DNA of 64,000 nt from Pseudomonas sp. KNUC1026 (lineage in GTDB: Bacteria; Pseudomonadota; Gammaproteobacteria; Pseudomonadales; Pseudomonadaceae). Positions 8,959-17,935 of this stretch are shown here, piece by piece. A program made the translations under genes and the position numbers. The first letter of the stretch is position 1. Every line of letters starts with the position of its first letter. The stretch spans positions 806,001-870,000 of the forward strand of contig NZ_CP087138.1 in assembly GCF_021650705.1 (NCBI RefSeq). Reading direction: 5' to 3'. The notes beneath the pieces were generated by a model that made no database searches, had not been told where the DNA came from, and saw only the letters and a program-made list of their open reading frames with translations.

Positions 8959-10856
8959 ATGGGTCACGCAAGCAGTGAGGAGCGGGGCGGCCATGGCGCC
9001 GCACGGCCTCTGAGCATTCTGGTGGCAGCGGTGGGTGTGGTGTATGGCGACATCGGGACCAGCCCGTTGTACACCCTCAAAGAGGTGTTCACCGGTGGCT
9101 ATGGTTTGAACGTCAGCCACGATGCGGTATTGGGAATCCTGTCGCTGATCTTCTGGTCGCTGATCTGGGTGGTGTCGATCAAGTACGTGCTGTTCGTGCT
9201 GCGCGCCGACAACCAGGGCGAGGGCGGCACCATGGCGCTGCTGGCACTGGCCCGGCGTGCTGCCCAGGGGCATCCGCGCCTGAGCGCGGTGCTGGTGGTG
9301 TTCGGGCTGTGCGGCACGGCACTGTTCTATGGCGACAGCATGATCACTCCGGCGGTGTCGGTGCTTTCGGCAGTCGAGGGGCTTGAGCTGGCCGTGGACG
9401 GGATCGAGCACTGGGTAGTGCCCATTGCCCTGGTGATCCTGATCGGGCTGTTCGTGCTGCAAAAGCACGGCACGGCGCAGATCGGCAAGCTGTTCGGGCC
9501 GGTGATGGTCTGTTGGTTCGTGGTGCTGGGTGCGCTGGGCGTCGATGGCATCGAGCAACACCCTGAGGTGCTCAAGGCGCTGAACCCGTACTGGGCACTC
9601 AACTTCTTCCAGGTGCATCCGGGCATCAGCATCGCCGCCCTGGGCGCAGTGGTGCTGGCACTCACCGGCGCCGAAGCGCTTTACGCCGACATGGGCCACT
9701 TTGGCCGCAAGCCGATCGCACGTGCCTGGTTCGGCCTTGTGTTGCCGGGGCTTGTGCTCAACGATTTCGGCCAGGGCGCTTTGCTGCTGGCCGACGCCGA
9801 GGCGGTGCGCAACCCGTTCTTCCTGCTGGCGCCGGGCTGGGCGCTGGTGCCGATGATCGTGCTGTCGACCGTTGCCACCGTGATCGCCTCGCAAGCGGTG
9901 ATTTCCGGGGCCTTCTCCCTGACTCACCAGGCTATTCAGCTGGGCTACATCCCGCGCATGCACATTCAGCACACCTCCAGCAGCGAACAGGGCCAGATCT
10001 ACATCAGTGCGGTGAACTGGACGCTGATGGTCGGCGTGATTCTGCTGGTGCTGGGCTTCGAGTCTTCCGGTGCGCTGGCTGCGGCCTACGGCGTGGCGGT
10101 GACCGGCACCATGCTGTGCACCACGGTGATGATCTCGGTAGTGATCCTGCTGCTGTGGAAATGGCCACCGCTGCTGAGCGTGCCGGTGCTGGTGGGCTTC
10201 CTTGCCGTCGACCTGCTGTTCTTCAGCGCGAACGTGCCCAAGATCGTGCAGGGGGGGCGTTCCCGGTAGTGGCCGGGCTGGTGCTGTTCGTGCTGATGAC
10301 GACCTGGAAACGCGGCAAGCAGTTGCTGGTCGAGCGCATCGACGAAGGCAGCCTGCCGCTGCCGATCTTCATCGGCAGCATCCGTGTGCAGCCGCCGCAT
10401 CGGGTCCAGGGCACAGCGGTGTTTTTGACCGCTCGCCAGGACGCCGTGCCTCATGCGCTGCTGCACAACCTGCTGCATAACCAGGTGCTCCACGAGCAGG
10501 TGGTGCTGCTGACGGTGGTCAACGCCGATGCGCCGCGCGTGCCGCGCGACCAGCGTTTCGAGGTTGAGTGCTACGGCGAAGGCTTCTTCCGCGTCGTGCT
10601 GCACTACGGCTTCATGGACGAGCCGGACGTACCGGCGGCGCTCTCGCTCTGTCATCTGGAAGGGCTCGACTTCAGCCCGATGCGCACTACCTACTTCCTG
10701 AGCCGTGAGACGGTCATCTCGTCCAAGCTGGCCGGCATGGCGCGCTGGCGCGAGGGGCTGTTCGCCTTCATGCTCAAGAACGCCAACGGCAACCTGCGCT
10801 TCTTCCGCCTGCCGCTGAACCGGGTGATCGAACTCGGAACCCAGGTAGAGATATAA
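8959..10856 (+). CDS. kup: Low-affinity potassium transporter Kup (frameshift in sequence)
   Basis: Kup imports K+ with protons across the inner membrane. The family signature [18 protein letters not shown] lies near residue 20, [20 protein letters not shown] near residue 115, and about twelve membrane helices follow before a soluble C-terminal domain. After repair the length is about 632 residues, normal for Kup. At 10251-10258 a run of seven G should be eight to continue [12 protein letters not shown], so the break is a single-base loss in a homopolymer. An AGGAG precedes the ATG by five bases. The IS3 element lies just downstream. Confidence 0.92.
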
Positions 10857-10887
10857 GCTTCAAGCTTCAAGCTTCAAGCTTCAAGCT
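10857..10887. repeat. AGCTTCA heptad array after kup
   Basis: Four and a half tandem copies of AGCTTCA begin directly after the kup stop codon. An inverted, imperfect counterpart is found at 12221-12248, on the other side of the IS element. Together they look like two arms of one stem-loop tail between convergent genes that the IS has split. Confidence 0.75.
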
Positions 10888-10917
10888 GAAAGTAAAAGCT
10901 GATGGTGTGTCACCGCT

Positions 10918-11781
10918 TTACTGGACACCTGACTTGAGCGGCAGCACGGTTTCATAGGGGGTTTTGTATCCCAGTGAGCCGTGCGGTCGTTCGAAATTGT
11001 AGTACTCGATATATTCCTGGATCAGCCGTTTTGTCCGCGCATGAGGTTGGGCGCCCCAGCGCTTGAGCCACTCGCGCTTCAAAAGACTGAACCAGCTCTC
11101 GGCGCAGGCATTATCCCAGCAGTTACCTTTCCGAGACATGCTTTGGGCAAAGCCATGTTGCAGGAGCCAGTGGCGTACCCGCTCGCCACGATATTGGACG
11201 CCCTGATCACTATGAAACAACCCCTGGTGCGTTAGTCCTTCTGCTCTTCTGGCCATCTCGAGGGCCTTGATCACCAGCCCTTCCCGGGGCTGCAAACTCA
11301 TCGAATGGCCGATCAGACGACGATTGGGCAATGACAGCACGGTCGCCAGATAAAACCAGCATCCATTTTCCAGGCGCAGTTGCGTGATGTCCGAGACCCA
11401 TGTTTGCTTGGCCGGCGGGTTGTCGAACTGTCGCTCAAGCAAGTTGGGACGCGCAGGGTCGAGTACGCGCGCATATCGACGTTTGCGAGGCACGTAACAG
11501 GCGCGGCGGTCCATTTTTCGCATCAGGCGATGAACCCGATTGCGGCCGACTTTGACACCTTCCTGAGTCAATTGGTGGTGGATCTTACGGCTGCCCAATA
11601 TCTGCATGGACTGGTCATGCAACTGCTCGATCCGCTCACTCAAAGCCATATTCTCCTGCTTGCGCAGGGAGCCGGGCCCCTGAGAGCTGGCCAGCCAAGC
11701 GTAGTAACCACTGCGCGCGACGTTGAGTACCCGACAGCACACCGCAACGGGCCATTCGTTCATTTGGTCGCGAATGGCCAC
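10918..11781 (-). CDS. IS3-family transposase OrfB (DDE integrase domain)
   Basis: This 287-residue frame holds the catalytic DDE set: the first Asp in TWVSDITQL, the second in LFHSDQGVQYRG, and the Glu in NACAESWFSLLKREW, followed by the typical tail YIEYYNFERPHGSLGYKTP. It opens with a GTG and lacks a good ribosome-binding site. It is most likely made as an OrfAB fusion by -1 slippage on the A-AAA-AAG heptamer at 11820-11826 (minus strand). The -1 frame stays open from that heptamer into orfB. Confidence 0.9.
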   Translation of the reverse strand: MAIRDQMNEWPVAVCCRVLNVARSGYYAWLASSQGPGSLRKQENMALSERIEQLHDQSMQILGSRKIHHQLTQEGVKVGRNRVHRLMRKMDRRACYVPRKRRYARVLDPARPNLLERQFDNPPAKQTWVSDITQLRLENGCWFYLATVLSLPNRRLIGHSMSLQPREGLVIKALEMARRAEGLTHQGLFHSDQGVQYRGERVRHWLLQHGFAQSMSRKGNCWDNACAESWFSLLKREWLKRWGAQPHARTKRLIQEYIEYYNFERPHGSLGYKTPYETVLPLKSGVQ

Positions 11782-11786
11782 ATAAA

Positions 11787-12110
11787 TTACTGCTGGCGCT
11801 TTGCAAAGTACTCTTCGGCCTTTTTTAAGATGGCAGTCTCCATCTTCAGTCGCTCGATTTCACGCTTCAGCCGCTTGTTCTCGCGCTCAAGATCCGCATT
11901 GCTGCGAGCAGGCGGTTCCGGTTTTTCTGCCATGGTGTGTGCCCCTATTCTGCCGGTACGAGAATACTCAGTACGCCAACGGCTGAGTACCGCGAGATGG
12001 ATACCCAGCTCTTTGGCGGTTTCAGTGAGCGTACCGGCAGACTCGATTGAGCGCTTGACCGCTTGAGCTTTGAAAGCGTCGCTGAAGCGACGACGATGTT
12101 GGCATTGCAT
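11787..12110 (-). CDS. IS3-family transposase OrfA (HTH, leucine zipper)
   Basis: This 107-residue DNA-binding subunit has an N-terminal helix-turn-helix (RRFSDAFKAQAVKRSIES, then TAKELGIHLAVLSRW). The C-terminal coiled coil is LERENKRLKREIERLKMETA. The slippery A6G sequence near its 3' end (11820-11826) allows production of the OrfAB transposase. The start at 12110 follows an AGGGG stretch; an upstream in-frame start at 12143 lies in the terminal inverted repeat. Confidence 0.88.
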   Translation of the reverse strand: MQCQHRRRFSDAFKAQAVKRSIESAGTLTETAKELGIHLAVLSRWRTEYSRTGRIGAHTMAEKPEPPARSNADLERENKRLKREIERLKMETAILKKAEEYFAKRQQ

Positions 12111-12158
12111 GGACACCCCTCCGTTTGAAAGGGTGTCCAGCAAATTGGTGACACACCA

Positions 12159-12191
12159 GGGCCCTGCGTATTCGGCAGGCCCCGCTTTTTT
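12159..12191 (+). terminator. Displaced kup terminator
   Basis: GGGCC and TGC pair with GCA and GGCCC around a short loop, followed by a run of T (12186-12191). It is oriented for the plus strand and lies immediately after the IS right end. It would have ended kup transcripts before the IS separated them. Confidence 0.6.
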
Positions 12192-12248
12192 GCTCTTGCT
12201 CTTGCTCTTGCTCTTGCTTGCAGCTTAAAGCTTGCAACTTGAAGCTGC
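12191..12248. repeat. TGCTCT hexamer array plus inverted heptad arm
   Basis: Four tandem TGCTCT units and a degenerate fifth (12191-12220) are followed by CAGCTTAAAGCTTGCAACTT and GAAGCTGC up to the acvB stop. The latter part is complementary to the AGCTTCA array at 10857-10887. Confidence 0.7.
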
Positions 12249-12249
12249 T

Positions 12250-13533
12250 TTATTGCGGCCTTGCCGCCTTCCATTTTTCGAGAACCGCCACCAGCTTCTT
12301 GGCCAGCGATGGGTAGTTCTCGTCGAAGTGGTGGCCACCTGGCAGGGGCATCTTCTCGCCCACGGCGGTGGTGTCGGTGCAGCCGCTTTCCGCAGCTTCT
12401 TCGGTGCCATAGACGCACAGCACTTTAGCCGGCGGCAGCTTGGCCATTTCCGGGCCGGTTGGCGCTTCCTTGCCTTCCTGGCCGAGCCAGCCTTCGACTT
12501 CGATCTCGAAGCTGCCGCTGCGAGCGAAGGCGAGCAGGATCATGCCGTCGACCTTGCTCTGCTCGCTCTCCGGCAGCTTGTTGTAGATGGCCGGCAGCAC
12601 GTCGGCGCCGAACGAATAACCGGCCAGCACGAAGTGCTTGGCGCCCCATTTGTGCTGGTAGTACTCCATCACCTCGGTGAGGTCTTCGGCACTTTCGGCT
12701 GGCGCGTGGTGCTGCCAGTAGTAGCGCAGCATGTCGATGCCCACCACCGGGTAGCCCATCTGCGCCATGTAGCCTGCGGTGTCCTTGTCCAGGTCGCGCC
12801 AGCCGCCGTCACCGGAAAGGAACAGTGTCACGGTATCGTTGTTGCCGCTGGCAGGCACTTCCACCACCGGCATCTTCAAGGTGGCGCTTTCTTCGCCCAG
12901 CAGGGCTCCGGTCAGCTGGGTCTTGAGCAGTTGCGGCAGCTTCACGTCGTAATCGGAGATGCTGTTCTCGGCATTGGCCTGGCCGCGCACGAAGGCAGCA
13001 GCGGTATCATCCGGCCAGTCGTTCCAGGCTGCGTACCAATGGCCATGCTCGGCCTTTTTCGGCCAGGCGATCTTGCAGTCCGGCGTTTCCAGAGCGAAGC
13101 CCACCGACACGGCCTTGGCCTTGTCGTTGTTCTGGCCGGCAAGCCACGCCCACGCCTGGCTCGCGCCAAGGTTGATGCCGCCCACCACGTTCGGCGCCTC
13201 GCCCAATTGTTTAAGGCCCGCGTCGAAGGTGGCCTGCTGCACGGTGCAGTCGGCCTTGGGCAGCACCACCTGAATGATCTTGGCCGCCGCCTGGCGGCTC
13301 AGGTCGGTGAGCTGTTTTTCATTCATCGCTTCTTCAGATGGTACTGCCACCAGCACGGCATTGCGCTGGCGCTGGCCGGGCGTGGCCAGGGTAGCGCTGC
13401 TGCCGTCGCTCAGGGTCAGGTTTTGCAAGGTCGGGGAGGGCACCGGGCGGCTCCACCACCAGTAACCGGCAGCAGCAGCGGCCAGCAGCACCACCAGCGT
13501 AATCAATACAACGCGCCAGTAACGTCGAATCAT
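12250..13533 (-). CDS. acvB: AcvB/VirJ-type lysyl-phosphatidylglycerol hydrolase
   Basis: This 427-residue protein has an N-terminal membrane anchor (VVLITLVVLLAAAAAGYWWW), a first periplasmic domain, and a C-terminal alpha/beta-hydrolase domain. The hydrolase domain has the nucleophile motif GYSFGAD near residue 310, an acid region, and a late histidine (LPGGHHFDENY). AcvB/VirJ proteins cleave lysyl-phosphatidylglycerol in the periplasm, returning lysine and lipid. The ATG overlaps the mprF stop (ATGA), so it is translated with the enzyme that makes its substrate. Confidence 0.87.
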   Translation of the reverse strand: MIRRYWRVVLITLVVLLAAAAAGYWWWSRPVPSPTLQNLTLSDGSSATLATPGQRQRNAVLVAVPSEEAMNEKQLTDLSRQAAAKIIQVVLPKADCTVQQATFDAGLKQLGEAPNVVGGINLGASQAWAWLAGQNNDKAKAVSVGFALETPDCKIAWPKKAEHGHWYAAWNDWPDDTAAAFVRGQANAENSISDYDVKLPQLLKTQLTGALLGEESATLKMPVVEVPASGNNDTVTLFLSGDGGWRDLDKDTAGYMAQMGYPVVGIDMLRYYWQHHAPAESAEDLTEVMEYYQHKWGAKHFVLAGYSFGADVLPAIYNKLPESEQSKVDGMILLAFARSGSFEIEVEGWLGQEGKEAPTGPEMAKLPPAKVLCVYGTEEAAESGCTDTTAVGEKMPLPGGHHFDENYPSLAKKLVAVLEKWKAARPQ

Positions 13534-16187
13534 CAGCGTTTCACCAGTCCAGTCAGGCCGCCCGCGATCAGGGCGGCGGTATCGGCCAGGGCCACCAGCG
13601 GGTCAAGGCCCGCCGGCACGGCCATGTAACGGGGTTCCCAGTCGGGCTGGAACTTGTCCTTGAAGCGGCGCAGCCCCTGGAAGTTGTAGAGGTGCTCGCC
13701 ACGGTTGAACACCATCGAACCCAGGCGCTGGGTCGATGGGGCGCCCTTGCGTGGCTGCAGGCCTGAAAGCGGGACCATGCCCAGGCTGAAGCGCTCGTAG
13801 CCTTGCGCTTTGTAGTACTGGATCAGCCCGACCATCATGAACTCCATGGTCAGCTTCGGCGCTTCGGGGTGCGAGCGCATCAGATCGAGGCTCGCCAGGT
13901 GCTTGCTGTCGGTTTCGAGCAAGTTGGCGAATGCCACCGGGCGGCCCTGGAAATGAATGATCACCATGCGGAAGTGTTTGAGGTAGTCGGGGCTGAAACG
14001 CCCGAGCGAGAACCCTTTCTCGCGCACATTCTTACCCGAAAGCCAGGCGTCGGAGATGATTTTAAGTTCATCCAGCGGCGCCGTGCCGGCCTCGTACACC
14101 TCCATCGACAAGCCATCACGGCTGCCGCGGTTCCAGGTGTAGCGCAGGTCTTTCATTTCCTTGCCCTTGGCCTCCAGGTCGAAGGCGAGCAGGTTCACCC
14201 GTGCCTCTTCACCCAGCTTGATGGCGGTCAGGCCGATGTCCATGTAGTAGGGCAGGTTCTCGGCGCGTACCTGGTAGAACACCGGGCGCGCGTGGTGGAA
14301 GTCGCACAGGTCGCGGAACTGCCAGATCATCTCGGCGCGCGGCTGGGTCGGGCCGATGGGGTCGTACAGCGCCACCAGGCTGCGGCCGCGGCGGGCGTAC
14401 ATGATGAAGGCCTTGTCCTGCGGGTGGAACAGCAGCGCCTTGTCGCCGGTCAGTGCCAGGCCGCCGTCGGGTTGGTGCGAGTGCTTGAGAATCCGTGCCG
14501 CCCGTTCCAGTTCCTCGGCGTTTGGCAGGTGAATCACCGGCCGCGCAGTGCGCAGCAGCCAGGTCAGAGCGACGATCACCAGCAATACAGCGCTGCCCAG
14601 TGCCGAGCGCATACCGCGTGGTGCATCGCCGTCCAAAGCGAATTGCCACCACAGCTTGTTGCTGTACGGCACGTCTTGGTATGCGAAGAACAGCAACCAG
14701 ATCGATGCACCCACTACACAGGCCGCAGCGATGAGGAATAGCGGGGAAAGTGGCAGTTCCATGAGCCGGCTGGGGCGGTAGAATGAGCGGCGGAACACCG
14801 CCAGCAACGATGCTGTGATGATCAGGATGCTCGCTTCCTCCCAGTCGAAGCCCTTGAGCAGCGACATCAGCGCGCCGGCCAGCAGCAGGGTCATGGTCAG
14901 CATCCAGGCGGCCGACAACCGCCGGCGCAGGCCCTGGGCCAGCAGCAGGCAGAGCACGCCAATCAGGCTGGCGATAAAGTGCGATGCGTCGATCAGCCGA
15001 TGCGGCAGCAAGAAGCCCATGTGTTCAAGGCGCGTGTCGATCTCAGGGGTGGTGCCGGAGAACAGCAGCACCACGCCGGACAGGAACACCAGCACCGCGA
15101 GGATCGGCGCGGCCAGGCCCGAGGCAACCCGGATGGCCTGGCGAGCGAACAGCAGGCGCTTGCCCTCATTGACCAGCAGCGTGAGGCTCGCCACCAAAAA
15201 CGGCAGCATGACGTAGATCAACCGATACAGCAGCAGCGCGGCAGCCAGCGGCGCTGCGCCCAGTTCATTGGAGAACGCCGCCAGCAGCACCGCCTCGAAC
15301 ACCCCCACACCGCCGGGAACGTGGCTGAGCACGCCTGCGGCCAGTGCCAGCAGGTACACCAGCACGAAGGCGCCAAAGGGCGGAGCTTCAGGCAGCAGGC
15401 AATACAGCACCGTCGCCGCCGCAGCGACGTCCAGCGCTGTGATTACCAGTTGCAGCAGTGTCAGGCGTACCGAGGGCAGGCGCAGTGTCTTGCTGCCTAC
15501 GCGCACGATCAGGTTGTGCGCCAGTGGTTGCTCATCCAGCCGGCGGCGGTAGACGCCGATCACCAGTGCAATGGCCAGGCCCAGGATTGCCACCGAGACC
15601 AGGCCCAGCAGCGGCGCAGGTAGCCGCAGCGCGGTGGAAGCTGCGTCCAGGTCGCTCAGGGTGGCGAGCGCCGCGAGTGGCGGCAGTGCGCACCCCAGCG
15701 ACAGCGCTGCGAACAGCGACATGCGTGCCACTTCGGCTGCGCCCACGCCCAAGCGCGAGTACAGCCTGTAGCGCACCGAGCCGCCCGACAGCAGTGCCAG
15801 GCCCACCGCGTTACCAATGGCGAATGCAGTGAAGCCACCCAGCGCAAGGGCGCGCGGCGGCAAGGAGGCATTGGCGTAGCGCGCGGCTGACCACTCGTAA
15901 CCGAGCAGGATCACGAACCCGGCGACAGTCGCAGCGAATGCCCCGAGCAATGCGCGGCTAGGCGTACTCATCACCGCGTCGTGCAAGGCGTAGAAGTCCA
16001 CCTCTGCCAGGATGTGCCGGCACGCCAGCAGAGCCATAACGAACATCAGCAGTGTTACGCCCAGGCCGACCTGCTGGCGGTTGCGGTTCAGCCACTGCAG
16101 CGCGCGGTGGCGTGGCGCAGGCACAGGCGTGGAGGAGGGGGCGGTGACGACGTCTTCGTTTACTTCAGGCGTTTCAGGGCGCATCAA
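13533..16187 (-). CDS. mprF: Lysyl-phosphatidylglycerol synthetase/flippase MprF
   Basis: This is an 884-residue bifunctional protein. Residues 1-520 hold about fourteen membrane helices forming the flippase and lysyl-transferase membrane part (HVPGGVGVFEAVLL near residue 290). The C-terminal part is the cytosolic aminoacyl-PG synthase domain, with GDKALLFHPQ, GKNVREKGFSLGRF and the late motif MVPLSGLQPRKGAP. It uses charged tRNA-Lys to add lysine to phosphatidylglycerol, lowering surface charge and aiding resistance to cationic peptides and acid. It is upstream of and overlaps acvB by one ATGA. Two ATGs are adjacent at the start. Confidence 0.92.
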   Translation of the reverse strand: MMRPETPEVNEDVVTAPSSTPVPAPRHRALQWLNRNRQQVGLGVTLLMFVMALLACRHILAEVDFYALHDAVMSTPSRALLGAFAATVAGFVILLGYEWSAARYANASLPPRALALGGFTAFAIGNAVGLALLSGGSVRYRLYSRLGVGAAEVARMSLFAALSLGCALPPLAALATLSDLDAASTALRLPAPLLGLVSVAILGLAIALVIGVYRRRLDEQPLAHNLIVRVGSKTLRLPSVRLTLLQLVITALDVAAAATVLYCLLPEAPPFGAFVLVYLLALAAGVLSHVPGGVGVFEAVLLAAFSNELGAAPLAAALLLYRLIYVMLPFLVASLTLLVNEGKRLLFARQAIRVASGLAAPILAVLVFLSGVVLLFSGTTPEIDTRLEHMGFLLPHRLIDASHFIASLIGVLCLLLAQGLRRRLSAAWMLTMTLLLAGALMSLLKGFDWEEASILIITASLLAVFRRSFYRPSRLMELPLSPLFLIAAACVVGASIWLLFFAYQDVPYSNKLWWQFALDGDAPRGMRSALGSAVLLVIVALTWLLRTARPVIHLPNAEELERAARILKHSHQPDGGLALTGDKALLFHPQDKAFIMYARRGRSLVALYDPIGPTQPRAEMIWQFRDLCDFHHARPVFYQVRAENLPYYMDIGLTAIKLGEEARVNLLAFDLEAKGKEMKDLRYTWNRGSRDGLSMEVYEAGTAPLDELKIISDAWLSGKNVREKGFSLGRFSPDYLKHFRMVIIHFQGRPVAFANLLETDSKHLASLDLMRSHPEAPKLTMEFMMVGLIQYYKAQGYERFSLGMVPLSGLQPRKGAPSTQRLGSMVFNRGEHLYNFQGLRRFKDKFQPDWEPRYMAVPAGLDPLVALADTAALIAGGLTGLVKR

Positions 16188-16400
16188 TAACCTCGCGGAT
16201 TGTGCGCGACAGGATGTGAATATCCAGCCAAGAGACCAATCCCTTTGATAACAAATGTGCCGGGATATTACCCCGTCGGCCGTTACACTGCGACCTGACC
16301 CTCAGCTATAGGGCAAGTTTCATGGTCTCGCCATGTGACCCGTTGCGCAAAACGCCACTTTCAGGCGTAAGCGACTGACCCCACAGGTTTTTCACGCATA

Positions 16401-16429
16401 AAAAAAGGCCACGCTGTGCGTGGCCTTTT
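16401..16429 (-). terminator. Terminator of tRNA-fMet copy 1
   Basis: Reading the minus strand, GGCCACGC, loop ACA, GCGTGGCC is followed by a run of T. It lies six bases after the tRNA 3' end. Confidence 0.85.
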
Positions 16430-16434
16430 CAAGA

Positions 16435-16511
<77 letters not shown>

Positions 16512-16524
16512 TCATGTGGTGCGC

Positions 16525-16552
16525 ATTCTACAGACTGCGCTGAAAGCGTCAA
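16525..16552 (-). promoter_or_regulatory. Promoter of tRNA-fMet copy 1
   Basis: On the minus strand TTGACG and TAGAAT are separated by 16 bases and followed by a GC-rich stretch (GCGCACC), the discriminator type expected for stable RNA genes. Confidence 0.75.
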
Positions 16553-16590
16553 GCCTTTTATTTCAAAAGCTTACCTGACCCTTTAATGAA

Positions 16591-16616
16591 GAACGCCACC
16601 CTGGTAGGTGGCGTTC
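16591..16616 (-). terminator. Terminator of tRNA-fMet copy 2
   Basis: On the minus strand GAACGCCACC and GGTGGCGTTC pair around a short loop, about ten bases past the end of the second tRNA. The T-run is weak (TTCATT). Confidence 0.75.
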
Positions 16617-16625
16617 TTCTGTATC

Positions 16626-16702
<77 letters not shown>

Positions 16703-16714
16703 TCAGTGGGGCGC

Positions 16715-16742
16715 ATTCTACAGCCTGGCCGCAGGCTGTCAA
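16715..16742 (-). promoter_or_regulatory. Promoter of tRNA-fMet copy 2
   Basis: On the minus strand TTGACA and TAGAAT are 16 bases apart, with a GCGCCCC discriminator. It is nearly the same as the promoter of copy 1. Confidence 0.8.
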
Positions 16743-16835
16743 GCCTTGAAGCAGAAAAAATGCAGTTCATTCAATTATTTACTCTCGTTGTAGCGCAGCG
16801 TTCAACCCGTGCGCGCTGTACGTAGTGGCCTGTTA

Positions 16836-16851
16836 CTGTATATTTGTTCAC
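16836..16851 (+). promoter_or_regulatory. LexA-like SOS box upstream of dinB
   Basis: CTGTATATTTGTTCAC fits the CTG-N10-CAG LexA consensus except for the last base. It lies 22 bases before the dinB ATG. dinB is a known SOS gene, so position supports the call. Confidence 0.6.
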
Positions 16852-16872
16852 TGGTTCCAACGAGCACTGGCC

Positions 16873-17935
16873 ATGGCGCAACGCAAGATCATCCACATCG
16901 ACTGTGACTGTTTTTACGCAGCCATCGAAATGCGCGATGACCCGGCTCTGCGCGGCAAGCCCATGGCCGTGGGTGGTTCGGCCGAGCGCAGGGGAGTGAT
17001 CGCTACCTGCAATTATGAAGCGCGAGCCTTTGGCGTGCGCTCGGCGATGGCCTCTGCCCATGCCTTGAAGCTGTGCCCTGACCTGATCATAGTCAAGCCG
17101 CGCTTCGAGGCTTACAGAGAGGCCTCGGCCAGCATCCATCAGATATTCCGTGAGTACACCGATCTCATCGAGCCGTTGTCGCTCGACGAGGCCTATCTGG
17201 ATGTTTCGCAATGCGATCACTTCGGCGGCAGCGCCACACGCATTGCCCAGGACATCCGCCGCAAGGTGGCGCAAAGCCTGGGGATTACCGTTTCAGCGGG
17301 CGTTGCACCCAACAAGTTTCTCGCCAAGATTGCCAGCGACTGGCGCAAGCCCGATGGGCTATTTGTGGTGACGCCCGACCAACTGGAGGCGTTCGTGGCA
17401 CAGTTGCCGGTCGCACGCCTTCATGGCGTGGGAAAGGTCACGGCGCAAAAACTTGAGCGGCTTGGTGTCGAGTTCTGCTGGCAATTGCGCCAATGGCAGC
17501 GCCTGGCGCTGGTCCGCGAGTTCGGCAGCTTCGGCGAACGGCTGTAGTAACCTGGCCCACGGCATCGATGAGCGGCCCGTGCAGAATGACAGCCGCCGCC
17601 AGTCGGTGAGTGTCGAGCACACCTATGATCAGGACCTGCCGAAGCTGGAAGACTGCCTGGCTCAGTTGCCTGCCCTGATGGCAACCCTGGAGGAGCGTCT
17701 GAAGCGGCTGGACAGCAGTTACCGGCCAGTAAAACCATTTGTGAAGGTCAAGTTCCATGACTTTACCCAGACCACGCTGGAGCAGGCGGGGGCTGCACGG
17801 GACCTGGCCAGCTATCAGCTGTTGCTGGCTCAAGCATTTGCGCGTGGCGGCAAGCCTGTGCGGTTGCTGGGCATCGGTGCGCGACTGGACGACCTGCGCG
17901 GCCGCCACGAGCAGTTGGAGCTGTTTCAGCGTTGA
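16873..17935 (+). CDS. dinB: DNA polymerase IV DinB (interrupted)
   Basis: This is a Y-family translesion polymerase. The catalytic motifs [14 protein letters not shown] (residues 7-20) and [12 protein letters not shown] (near residue 102) are present, and thumb residues [16 protein letters not shown] follow. The reading frame stops at 17545-17550 in TAG TAA just after [10 protein letters not shown]; the remaining little-finger domain ([10 protein letters not shown] through [17 protein letters not shown]) continues in another frame to 17935. Here TAGT stands where three bases coding Trp are expected. The break is not in a homopolymer, so a real mutation is possible, though the downstream part shows no other decay. 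The 3' end overlaps the convergent lipoprotein gene by 10 bases. Confidence 0.88.

Larger units (their letters stand above)
10903..12158 (-). mobile_element. IS3-family insertion sequence
   Basis: The element is 1256 bases long and bounded by imperfect inverted repeats of about 28 bases that begin TGGTGTGTCACC and end CTGGACACC. The outer bases are TG...CA, as in IS3-family elements. It carries two overlapping-type frames, orfA and orfB. No target-site duplication of 3-4 bases is visible (flanks CTGA and GGGC). It sits between the convergent genes kup and acvB, inside their shared terminator region. Confidence 0.88.

Noticed and set aside
10899..12162. Target-site duplication for the IS3 element
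   Set aside because: The bases outside the inverted repeats (CTGA and GGGC) do not match.
12191..12220. Tandem hexamers near the IS as a possible CRISPR or minisatellite
   Set aside because: The units are six bases with no spacers, too short for a CRISPR array; no CRISPR array or cas gene was seen anywhere in the window.
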